Origin: an uncultured Clostridia bacterium
GTDB taxonomy: Bacteria; Bacillota; Clostridia; Christensenellales; UBA1242
Assembly: GCA_934747765.1 (NCBI GenBank)
Contig: CAKVGZ010000004.1
Location: 1-64,000, forward strand
Direction: 5' to 3'
Length of the DNA stretch: 64,000 nt
The notes beneath the pieces were generated by a model. That model made no database searches. It was given only the letters and a program-made list of their open reading frames with translations, and was not told where the DNA came from. The translations under genes were made by a program, and so were the position numbers. The first letter of the stretch is position 1. Each line of letters begins with the position of its first letter. This document shows positions 56,409-64,000 of this stretch, one piece after another.

Positions 56409-56437
56409 AAAGACATATTTTTATTATGTCTTTTTTT
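56406..56437. terminator. bidirectional terminator
   Basis: AAAAAGACATA and TATGTCTTTTT arms between dnaN and the convergent PBP gene. Confidence 0.85.
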
Positions 56438-56449
56438 ATTATAGATTGA

Positions 56450-58357
56450 TTATGAACTATCTGTTATCAAGTATATCGATTGATTTTTGTAGACCAGTGT
56501 TCCCGGTGGAGGAAGCTGAGCTGTTATGAATGCTCCATCTCCTTGAACTTCATAGCAAAGGCCAAGTTTTTTGAGGGTTGAACAAGCTTCTGCCAAACTC
56601 ATTCCAACAAGATTTGGAAGGGTTATGTTGGCAACAGGAGCAACATATTCTTCTCCACTTTTTGAAATGTTTTTATATTCAAAAATTCCACTGAAAATTT
56701 CTTTGGCATATGGAGAAGCAACAACGCTTCCATAATATGCTCCTGTTCCAGGTTCATCAACAACAACCAAAACAATGTAGTCTGGGTTTGACGCAGGATA
56801 GGTTCCGATGAAACTTGAAACGTATTTGCCTGAAATTTTTCCATTTTCATATTTTTGACTTGTGCCTGTTTTGCCACCAATTTCATAGCCATCAACAAAA
56901 GTAAGTTTGCCTGGTTTTGAAACAACTTCTTCCAACATTTTGTTTATAATTGCCGAAGTTTCTTTTGAAATAACTTGGCGAACAACAGATTTTTTGTTTT
57001 CTGTTATAACAGTTCCATCTGCTGAAACGATGGATTTGACCATGCGTGGCTGAAGAAGATATCCACCATTAACACAAGCGGAAATTGCAGTTATGAGTTG
57101 CAGTGGAGTTACGGCAATTGCTTGACCAAAACCCATTCTTGCAAGGTCAACTGTTTTAATGTTATCTTTGTTCATTATAATTCCGCCAGATTCACCTAAG
57201 AAGTCGATTCCTGTTTGTTTGCCTAACCCGAATTTTTCGAAATAATTGTAGAAATTGTCAAGACCAAGAAGAAGGGCAAGTTTTGTGAAAACACAGTTGC
57301 ATGAATTGCAAAGTCCATCTGTCAAATCTTCGCTTCCATGGCCTGTTGATTTCCAACACTTGATTTTTTGTCCATCTATAATTGTGTAGCCCGGGCAATA
57401 GAAATGGTCGGAAAGGTGGGCAACTTGCGATTCTAAGGCGCATGCCATAGTTAGAATTTTGAATGTTGAACCTGGTTCATAAACATCCACAATTGCCTGA
57501 TTTTTCATTTGTTGAAGCATGTTTAAAATGTCGTCACGAGGAACGTTGTTAAGGTCGAAACTTGGCTTTGTTGACATGGCAAGAATTTCGCCAGTGTTTG
57601 GGTCCATAACAATTGCAGTTGCACTTTTTGCTTTTTGTTCCAGCATGAGTTTTTCAAGCGTTTGTTCAACTTTGAGTTGGATGTTAACATCAATTGTCAT
57701 GTTGATTGAACACCCTGCCACTGAAGGAATGAATGATGTTAAACTGTTATACAATTCTTTTCCTTGCAAGTCACTTTGAACCAAAGAACAGCCTGCTATG
57801 CCTGAAAGAAGTTCGTTGTAATAGGCTTCAAGCCCTGCTTGACCAGTGTTGTCTATTGTGGTGAAACCCAAAAGTTGGGTCATCAAATTTCCATAGGGAT
57901 AATATCTGCTGACATTTTCAGAAAGATATACACCACTTAAATTTTGATTAAAAATGTCGATGGCAGTTGCTTTGTCCACTTGCATTTTTATCAGAACTTC
58001 GCTGACAGAATTGTTTGACACCTTTTCAAAAGTTTGGTCTGCGTCAAGACCTAATTTTGAAGAAAGGACAGAAGCAACAGCATTTTTGTCTTTCACCTCG
58101 CGCGAACGAACATAGATGTTGTAGGTTGTGTATGAAACAGCAAGCGAAGAGCCATTTGTGTCATAGATTGTTCCACGTTCGGCTGCAATTGGAAGATCCC
58201 TGGTCCATTGTTCTGTGGCTCTTCCTTGAAGAATTCCACCTCTGAAAACTTGAACATATAAAAGACGACCAATTATTGCACAAAAAAGAAGTATCACTGC
58301 AATTGTGAAAACAAATATTCTCTTTTTAAAAAATTTCAAATTAAATTTATCTAACAC
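56450..58357 (-). CDS. spoVD: class B penicillin-binding protein, SpoVD/FtsI type
   Basis: Cross-links peptidoglycan at septum or spore cortex. 635 residues: N-terminal membrane helix (13-35), dimerisation domain with RGTIYDTNG, transpeptidase with Ser297 in GSTFK, SCN (352-354) and KTGTS, and one PASTA domain at the C-terminus (about 570-633, LPNLVGMSLAEACSTLKKLG). One PASTA fits SpoVD; pbpB/ftsI in Bacillus has two. Start is GTG behind GAGAGG. Position next to rsmH and the FtsL-like gene suggests it could also be the division PBP. Confidence 0.92.
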   Translation of the reverse strand: MLDKFNLKFFKKRIFVFTIAVILLFCAIIGRLLYVQVFRGGILQGRATEQWTRDLPIAAERGTIYDTNGSSLAVSYTTYNIYVRSREVKDKNAVASVLSSKLGLDADQTFEKVSNNSVSEVLIKMQVDKATAIDIFNQNLSGVYLSENVSRYYPYGNLMTQLLGFTTIDNTGQAGLEAYYNELLSGIAGCSLVQSDLQGKELYNSLTSFIPSVAGCSINMTIDVNIQLKVEQTLEKLMLEQKAKSATAIVMDPNTGEILAMSTKPSFDLNNVPRDDILNMLQQMKNQAIVDVYEPGSTFKILTMACALESQVAHLSDHFYCPGYTIIDGQKIKCWKSTGHGSEDLTDGLCNSCNCVFTKLALLLGLDNFYNYFEKFGLGKQTGIDFLGESGGIIMNKDNIKTVDLARMGFGQAIAVTPLQLITAISACVNGGYLLQPRMVKSIVSADGTVITENKKSVVRQVISKETSAIINKMLEEVVSKPGKLTFVDGYEIGGKTGTSQKYENGKISGKYVSSFIGTYPASNPDYIVLVVVDEPGTGAYYGSVVASPYAKEIFSGIFEYKNISKSGEEYVAPVANITLPNLVGMSLAEACSTLKKLGLCYEVQGDGAFITAQLPPPGTLVYKNQSIYLITDSS

Positions 58358-58402
58358 AAAAAAACCTCTCTATAGTTTATTTTGAGAAGTTTTTGATTAT
58401 GA

Positions 58403-59179
58403 TTAATTAAATAAATTTGAAAGCCAATTGCAAAGTCTATCGAACCAATTGCTTTTAACACTATATTCAACTGGTTCTTTCAGCTTTTCTGGTGTTAATT
58501 TAATAACTTGTGCTTCGCCAAGTTTGTCAATGTTTGTTATGCTGTTTTCATCAACGAGGTCATCCGCCTTTGAAATGTTGCTGATGTGTTTGACAACATT
58601 GACGGAATATATTTTGTTGGCTTGTTCAAGTTCTTGGGTCAAAGTTTTTATTTCAACAGCATTTGAAATTGTCCAACCAATCATGCAAGCAAGAACAGAA
58701 ACAAGTCCAAAAATCATAATTCCAAGTCTTGTTTTGAATTTTGCTCGCTTTAAACGTTTTTCTTCTTTTGGGGTTTCCTCTTGAATTTCGTTTGAAACAT
58801 CTTCTTGAATGTCTTCTTGATTTTTGTTTTCAGTTTGAATTTCTTCAACTGGTTCAGGTTTAATTTCTATTTCTTGTTTTATTTCAGCTTCAGGTTCTTT
58901 TTTTATTTCTTCTTTTGTTTTTGGTTTTGCAAAAAAAGTTTCGGTTGCTTCAAACTGAATTTTTGGTGAAACAGGTTTTTGTTCAACTTTTTTTTCAGGT
59001 TTTGAAAAATTCTTTTTCAAGTTTTCCATGTAGGTTTCTGTTGAATTATTTTCAAAAAGAACTTTTTTTGCAGATTCTTTTTTAACTTCTTCTTTTGTTT
59101 CCACAACAAAATCTTCGGAAGGTTTTTCTTCCTTTTCCAAAATCAAAGTTCCAACGCGTGATTCTTTCAACGATTTCAT
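58403..59179 (-). CDS. FtsL-like division protein with long acidic N-terminus
   Basis: 258 residues. The first 140 are a charged, Lys/Glu/Pro-rich cytoplasmic region. A basic patch (KRLKRAKFKTR) precedes one transmembrane helix (151-172) and a short coiled coil (VEIKTLTQELEQANK). Position between rsmH and a class B PBP is where ftsL lies in nearly all dcw clusters, and topology fits FtsL. The long N-terminal region is unusual; FtsL is about 120 aa. Assigned by position and topology. Confidence 0.7.
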   Translation of the reverse strand: MKSLKESRVGTLILEKEEKPSEDFVVETKEEVKKESAKKVLFENNSTETYMENLKKNFSKPEKKVEQKPVSPKIQFEATETFFAKPKTKEEIKKEPEAEIKQEIEIKPEPVEEIQTENKNQEDIQEDVSNEIQEETPKEEKRLKRAKFKTRLGIMIFGLVSVLACMIGWTISNAVEIKTLTQELEQANKIYSVNVVKHISNISKADDLVDENSITNIDKLGEAQVIKLTPEKLKEPVEYSVKSNWFDRLCNWLSNLFN

Positions 59180-59221
59180 CTAAATAAATAATATATCAAT
59201 CAAAACAAAATATCAAGCATT

Positions 59222-60193
59222 TTATATTTTTTCTGCAATTCTAAGTTTGGCGCAAGTTGAACGTGAGTTTGCTTTTTGCTCCTCTTGGCTTGCAACAATT
59301 GGCTTGTGAGAAATGAGTTTTAGTGATGCCTTATGCCCGCAAACACATTTTGGAAAGTTTGGTGGGCAAATGCAGTTTGTTGCAAAGTCTTTGAAAACGT
59401 TTTTTATTATTCTATCTTCAAGTGAGTGGAAAGAAATCACACAAAACCTGCCATGTGGAGCTAAAAAACTGACAAGTTCTTCCACTGTTTCTTTTAACCT
59501 GTCAAGTTCTCCATTAACTTCAATTCTGAGCGCCTGAAACACTTTTTTTGAAGCACCGTTTCTGGAGTAAACAACTTTTTTTGGCATGCTGTTTTCAATT
59601 ATCTCGTTAAGCTGAAGAGTGGTTTCAATTGGAGAAATTTGTCTTTGTTTGACAATATTTTTTGCAATTGAAACTGCAAATTCTTCTTCACCATAAACCT
59701 TCATCAATGTGATTAATTGTTCCTGCGAATATGAATTTACGATGTCCTTTGCAGTTAGGGTTTGAGATTGATCCATTCTCATGTCAAGGGGTGCATCTTT
59801 TTTAAAACTGAAACCTCTTTCGGCACAATCTAATTGAAATGAACTTACACCAAGGTCAATCAAAATTCCGTCAACTGTTGTTATTCCAATTTGACGGAGA
59901 ACAGAAGGTGCGTTTTTGAAATCACTTTTGACAATTAAAGCACTTCGACTGTTTGTTTTTTCAAAGTTTTCTGGCGTGTATATTTTTGCAATTTTCGAAA
60001 GTCTGTTTGTGGATGCATCGATTGCATCTTGGTCTTTATCAAAACCAATCAACAATCCTGTTTTAAGTTTTTCCAAAATATGAAAAGAATGGCCCCCTCC
60101 GCCAAGGGTGAGGTCCAAATAGACCCCATTTGGGGAGATGTTAAGGCCATCTATCACTTCTTTTAAAAGAACTGGTGTGTGAGAAAATTCCAT
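59222..60193 (-). CDS. rsmH: 16S rRNA m4C1402 methyltransferase
   Basis: Methylates N4 of C1402 in 16S rRNA. 323 residues. SAM motif YLDLTLGGGGHS, DGILIDLGVSSFQLD, ERGFSFKKDAPLDMRMDQ and FHSLEDRIIK. Typical length (about 310). First recognisable dcw gene here; mraZ, which usually precedes it, is replaced by the large CvpA-like gene 13 bases upstream. Confidence 0.97.
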   Translation of the reverse strand: MEFSHTPVLLKEVIDGLNISPNGVYLDLTLGGGGHSFHILEKLKTGLLIGFDKDQDAIDASTNRLSKIAKIYTPENFEKTNSRSALIVKSDFKNAPSVLRQIGITTVDGILIDLGVSSFQLDCAERGFSFKKDAPLDMRMDQSQTLTAKDIVNSYSQEQLITLMKVYGEEEFAVSIAKNIVKQRQISPIETTLQLNEIIENSMPKKVVYSRNGASKKVFQALRIEVNGELDRLKETVEELVSFLAPHGRFCVISFHSLEDRIIKNVFKDFATNCICPPNFPKCVCGHKASLKLISHKPIVASQEEQKANSRSTCAKLRIAEKI

Positions 60194-60205
60194 CTTTAGT
60201 TACCT

Positions 60206-63200
60206 TTAGTTTATGGCGAAAAGAGATTTAACGAGAGATCTAACTTCTGGATTTGCTGTCTTTGCATCAATTGCATTTGACAATGCTTCATTTCCGCCTG
60301 TTATTGAATTTGTTATAACAACTCCGCTTGAAACTGCGTGTGCAAGAACATAGGTTGCTCCATTGCAGAGGTCTGCCAGAGATTCATCCAAGTTAGCATC
60401 ATTCAAACCAGTTGTCATAAGAACGCTTATTCTAGTACTTACAGTTTGTTCATTTGAAAGAGTTGTGGTGTTCACTGCCCCTGAAATATCTTTTCCTGTT
60501 GAATTTTTAACAGTTTCAATAATGTTTGTTGCATCTTCGTTTGTTATGTTTCCAAGAGAATCTGCAAGATTTTCGTAAGATTCAGCACTGGATGAATCGG
60601 TGTTTGCGAAAGAATCTTTTACGCTGTTTACTTTGTCGGCAGTTTCTTTTTCAACACCAATAACCTCCAACGCTTCGCCAATGTTGACGTCTGAATTTGT
60701 GTCGGAAACAATGTCTAGAATGTCACCTTTGCCACCTGAAATTTCTGAAAGTTTCTTTGCGGTTTTAAGGAAATTGATCCATTCAATTTCACCATAAGAA
60801 ATTGTTGGAGAAACTTCATAACTTTCTTTAGCATAATCTATCATTGCCACATACAATTCGGCGAACATTCCACCGTTTTCTATGGTCTTGTTGTCGGCAG
60901 TTAACTTACAATTTGGATTTGGTTTTCCATCTGCATAATCATAAGCATTTTCTTTTAGAGCATTTAGGAAATTTCCAACAAGAACAATTTCGTCATCTGT
61001 CAATTTTTCAAGGTCAAAATCTTCTTTTGTCATAACGTCGAAACTTCTTGCAAGAGTTTCAAGAACATTGATTATGTCAGTTTTTTGGTCGTCGGTGATT
61101 TGTTCAAGTTTAATTTCTGAAATTTCCACCACATGAGTTAATGAAGAAATCACTTTTGAAATTCTTTCGTTAACAATGTTCAAAATATATGGCAATGCTT
61201 TTTTGAAAAGTTGACTTTGATATAATGTTGTGACAAGAGTATTAAGTGATGTTTCTTCTGGCTTTGTGTCAACAAGAGGAAGAAGTGCGTGTTTGAAAAC
61301 TTTCGACACAAGAGTGTTGTTAATCACAATGTCTTTGTATCCAGTTGGATACAAAGTTGTTTTTATTGATTCTCCGTCTTGTTCTTTCTCTGCAATACTC
61401 AGCAGGATATTTAATAGTTCCAATTCTTTGTCCCAAGAGAAGTTTGGTTGTTTTGCAACTTCTGGTGACATAAGTTTGTTGAAACTTTCATTTTTTGAAA
61501 GAGCATCGAAAATTGAATTGTATGTTTTTTCTGTGAGAGATATCAATTTTATATTGTTTAATGCCTTTGCAATGTAGCTTGCTTTCACAACATCGTTAAT
61601 GTCTTTGTCGTTGAAAGTGAAAACAGTTTCAAAAGCATTTTCTTTGAAGTTTTTGTAACCAAATGAACAAATTGCATCAATCAAACATTCGGCACTGCGA
61701 ACTGTTTGAATTTTGTCTTGAGCGGAAAGATATGTGAAATTTGTTAAGTCAATTTCAACAACTTCTTTCCCTATTGACTCTCTTATGGAAGGAACAAGTT
61801 CGTTGAATTTTTCTAGACCGAATTTAATTGATTTTTGTGTTATCTTGGAATCTAGGACAGGAACAAGAATAACTTTTGTTGTTTGATATTCGCCAATTTT
61901 TTGTTGAAGTTTTGATGCAACATAGTCAACGTCAAGTTCTTCTTTGATTGCATGATGCAAAATTCCACTTTGTTTGAGAGCAACAATTGAAGGTTTCAAA
62001 AATTGAATTTCGGTTTCCAAATTGCTTGTTTTGATAACTCCTGCATCCACGAAATTTTTTAATGTTTCATGTGTTTGTGCATAATCCACCAACGCATTGA
62101 AACTGTTTATTTTTTGTCCAACGAAAAGTGGATTTGATTGAAGATAACCTGCTGTTTTTGAAATGTAATCAACAAGTTTTTCAAAATCGGCTGTTGAAAA
62201 TTCTTTAGAAATAAGGATTGAGAAATCGGCAAAAACTTTGTCGGCATCATATTTGTTTATTGTGTCAAAAGCACTTAACAAAACTTTTGCTTCATCTGAG
62301 AAAGTTGAATTGAATTTTGACCAATCGACCTTGCTTTTGTCAAGTCTTCCAAGATTTACGTTTTCGCCAAGCTTCTTTTCCAAAATTTCAAGTGCAACGT
62401 TTCCGCCTTCAGTCACTAAAACTTTGGTTGCAGATTTTGAAAGCAAATTGCTTGTTATTGAATTCAAAAGCTCATAATTATTTTTCGATAGGCTGGACAC
62501 AATGGTTTTGTAATCTCTTTTCCCGCCAACAATGTCATCAACAAGTCCAACTCGGCAAGCCGATTTTCCAACTTCAATGACTCCTCCAAACTGAGTTTTC
62601 AGCGCATCCACAAATCCATCTGGGTCTTTTTTAATTTCGTCAACAACTGCATTTGCAACAAACTTTATTTCAGTGTTGTATTCAAGATTTTTAAACATTT
62701 CTGTTTCATAAAGGTAGTTCAAGGCATAAGGCAAAGCATCAACAGCAACTGCTCGGAATGTGCCAATGTTGAACACTGCGTCAACAATGGCGTCCACTTT
62801 TTTGAAGTCTATTTTTGAATAGGAATCTAAAGTTCCAACTTCGTCAACAAGATAAACAACATTGTCGTAAATCTTTGCAACATTTTTTATGTCGGCGCGA
62901 ATTGACACTTTTTGATTGTTAACTTTCAAAGATGTCACCGAATCAAAAATTAAGTCATCAAGTCCGCCAATTGTCAAAATTTTTCCAGCCACACTGTTTG
63001 AATAGGCGTTGACATAAGAAATGATTTCATCTCCCACATAATAACGAATGAGGTCTGAACTTGTTTCTGTCAAAACTTCAGATTCTGCACTGACGGAATC
63101 TTGTTTTGCAACGTCAGAAAAAGTTGATGTGATTGAAGTTATTGGAAGAAGAAGCAAGAAAATAAAGATGAATCCGTTAACAAGACCAACGCAAGCACCC

Positions 63201-63754
63201 CACCATCCATGTTTGTTTTGTTTTGGAACAAGAATTTGTTGAAGTTCAGGTTTTATGAGCTGACCTTTTGATTTTTTTGCAAGTTTCTTTTGTTTTTTTG
63301 CTTGTTTTTCAAGTTTGCTTTGTTTAAGTGATGTTTTTGCTATAATGATATAGATAATCCAACTAAGGAAAGATGTAAACAAAACAAGAATAAAAAATAC
63401 AACTATGTCAAGAATAATCGATGGAAGAGAATCGATAAGTTTCATGACGGAGGGCATAGAATTTACAGCATCTAAAACTTTTTGATTTGAAAGAAGTAAT
63501 CCTTTAAGTGCTTCGGATAAGGTTGAAGCAACTTTTCCTTCCACAACAATTCCAAATTTAGAAATGTCTATGTCAAGAAGCGTGCTGGAAATTGGTTTTG
63601 TTATAAGACCGGCAATAATCATGCACAGAACAAAAACTCCAAGTCTGATTGAACTTTTGACAAGACCACGCTTTAGACCAATCAAAAATCCAACAACCAA
63701 ACTTAAAATTAGGACAATATATAAACTCAAAGTTATGATAAGACTAACATTCAT
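60206..63754 (-). CDS. very large CvpA-like membrane protein
   Basis: 1182 residues from the ATG behind GGAG; four codons upstream have no SD. The N-terminal 210 residues look like a CvpA/colicin-V-type domain: four transmembrane helices (about 4-26, 40-62, 112-140, 186-208), with GFLIGLKRGLVKSSIRLGVFV. A 970-residue outer or inner helical region follows with no known domain. CvpA proteins are 160-200 aa, so this is a long extension. Same-strand, 13 bases ahead of rsmH, so probably part of the division/wall operon. Confidence 0.75.
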   Translation of the reverse strand: MNVSLIITLSLYIVLILSLVVGFLIGLKRGLVKSSIRLGVFVLCMIIAGLITKPISSTLLDIDISKFGIVVEGKVASTLSEALKGLLLSNQKVLDAVNSMPSVMKLIDSLPSIILDIVVFFILVLFTSFLSWIIYIIIAKTSLKQSKLEKQAKKQKKLAKKSKGQLIKPELQQILVPKQNKHGWWGACVGLVNGFIFIFLLLLPITSITSTFSDVAKQDSVSAESEVLTETSSDLIRYYVGDEIISYVNAYSNSVAGKILTIGGLDDLIFDSVTSLKVNNQKVSIRADIKNVAKIYDNVVYLVDEVGTLDSYSKIDFKKVDAIVDAVFNIGTFRAVAVDALPYALNYLYETEMFKNLEYNTEIKFVANAVVDEIKKDPDGFVDALKTQFGGVIEVGKSACRVGLVDDIVGGKRDYKTIVSSLSKNNYELLNSITSNLLSKSATKVLVTEGGNVALEILEKKLGENVNLGRLDKSKVDWSKFNSTFSDEAKVLLSAFDTINKYDADKVFADFSILISKEFSTADFEKLVDYISKTAGYLQSNPLFVGQKINSFNALVDYAQTHETLKNFVDAGVIKTSNLETEIQFLKPSIVALKQSGILHHAIKEELDVDYVASKLQQKIGEYQTTKVILVPVLDSKITQKSIKFGLEKFNELVPSIRESIGKEVVEIDLTNFTYLSAQDKIQTVRSAECLIDAICSFGYKNFKENAFETVFTFNDKDINDVVKASYIAKALNNIKLISLTEKTYNSIFDALSKNESFNKLMSPEVAKQPNFSWDKELELLNILLSIAEKEQDGESIKTTLYPTGYKDIVINNTLVSKVFKHALLPLVDTKPEETSLNTLVTTLYQSQLFKKALPYILNIVNERISKVISSLTHVVEISEIKLEQITDDQKTDIINVLETLARSFDVMTKEDFDLEKLTDDEIVLVGNFLNALKENAYDYADGKPNPNCKLTADNKTIENGGMFAELYVAMIDYAKESYEVSPTISYGEIEWINFLKTAKKLSEISGGKGDILDIVSDTNSDVNIGEALEVIGVEKETADKVNSVKDSFANTDSSSAESYENLADSLGNITNEDATNIIETVKNSTGKDISGAVNTTTLSNEQTVSTRISVLMTTGLNDANLDESLADLCNGATYVLAHAVSSGVVITNSITGGNEALSNAIDAKTANPEVRSLVKSLFAIN

Positions 63755-63842
63755 AATAAACTCCAAAATAATTATACCCTAATTATAGACTTTTTAATGG
63801 GATTTTTCAATCTATTTTCCAACAATGACCGAGAAAAAAATA

Positions 63843-63880
63843 AAAAAAGGGCGAAATAACAAAGATTATTCGCCAAGAAG
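63843..63880 (-). terminator. terminator of the partial gene at the window end
   Basis: GGCGAATAA and TTATTTCGCC arms with a T run on the minus strand; overlaps the stop at 63866. Confidence 0.85.
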
Positions 63881-64000
63881 TTTTGCTTTTGATTCTAAAT
63901 ATTGCTTTTCGGAAATTTCGCCAGAATCCCTGAGCGCATTTAAGCGACGGATTTTTGTTATTAAATCCGTCCCGTCAAAATTATATTCTTGAAGTTCTGG
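63866..64000 (-). CDS. C-terminal SHOCT domain of a protein continuing beyond the window (partial)
   Basis: Only the last 44 codons are visible. They read as a SHOCT domain, a short helix pair found at protein ends (IRRLNALRDSGEISEKQYLE, ending AKLLGE). SHOCT domains often follow PH or membrane domains and aid oligomerisation. The rest lies outside the window, so the full protein cannot be named. Confidence 0.75.
   Translation of the reverse strand, partial: PELQEYNFDGTDLITKIRRLNALRDSGEISEKQYLESKAKLLGE

Overview
The window is chromosomal DNA from an A+T-rich, Gram-positive-type, endospore-forming bacterium, most likely an uncultured member of the Clostridia (Bacillota). The evidence is the number of sporulation genes (spmA, spmB, spo0A, yabP, yabQ, ytxC, a SPOCS-domain protein, a SpoVD-like PBP, and YidC/Jag of the SpoIIIJ type), the Bacillus-like gene order around dnaA and around frr-uppS-cdsA-rseP, and strong AGGAGG-type ribosome binding sites. 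I cannot name a genus. I saw no transposase, prophage or CRISPR array, so this is mostly core genome with a few rearranged spots.

Layout. 1-1980 is the 5' two thirds of a 23S rRNA gene on the minus strand. It has its own sigma-A promoter and no 16S gene upstream. 2445-4184 is a hypothetical gene and spmA-orf41-spmB. 4360-7486 is aspS-asnS. 7619-14867 mixes tRNA modification genes (tadA, mnmA), small membrane proteins, a Myb-like protein, DegV and signal peptidase I. 14962-19829 holds rlmB, mrnC, thrS, ytxC and a hypothetical gene, with a DnaA-box-bearing spacer at 16.2-16.5 kb. 20.0-20.35 kb carries tRNA-Ser(GCU), preceded by a duplicate of its own first 25 bases. 20.4-24.7 kb has a DUF11 protein and an ABC exporter with two ATPases and one permease. 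24.8-29.2 kb has a polysaccharide deacetylase, tilS, spo0A with an upstream 0A box, a DUF1292 gene and ruvX. 29.2-32.4 kb is one large repeat-bearing surface protein.

32.6-37.6 kb is frr-uppS-cdsA-rseP followed by what looks like a PolC reduced to its N-terminal, OB and exonuclease parts, with no polymerase or PHP domain. 37.6-40.7 kb holds sporulation and division genes (SPOCS protein, yabP-yabQ-divIC-like) and tmk. 41-46 kb has a SPOR-like protein, groES-groEL, cardiolipin synthase and hypothetical genes. 46.4-50.1 kb is jag-yidC-yidD-rnpA-rpmH, divergent from dnaA at 50309. The gap between rpmH and dnaA is the probable origin region. dnaN lies 3.6 kb from dnaA because pth, a DUF1540 gene and a large lipoprotein gene sit between them. 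56.4-63.8 kb is a short cell-wall/division cluster: a very large CvpA-like membrane protein, rsmH, an FtsL-like protein and a SpoVD/FtsI-type PBP. The window ends inside a gene with a C-terminal SHOCT domain.

Most worth a second look: the PolC-derived stand-alone exonuclease, the promoter-bearing 23S gene with no 16S upstream, the repeat structure at tRNA-Ser, the Spo0A with an altered acidic pocket, the YidC with a roughly 220-residue outer loop, and the 41-codon gene coupled between spmA and spmB. Positions of promoters and terminators come from reading the sequence by eye. Family names come from recognising motifs and gene order, since no database search was possible.
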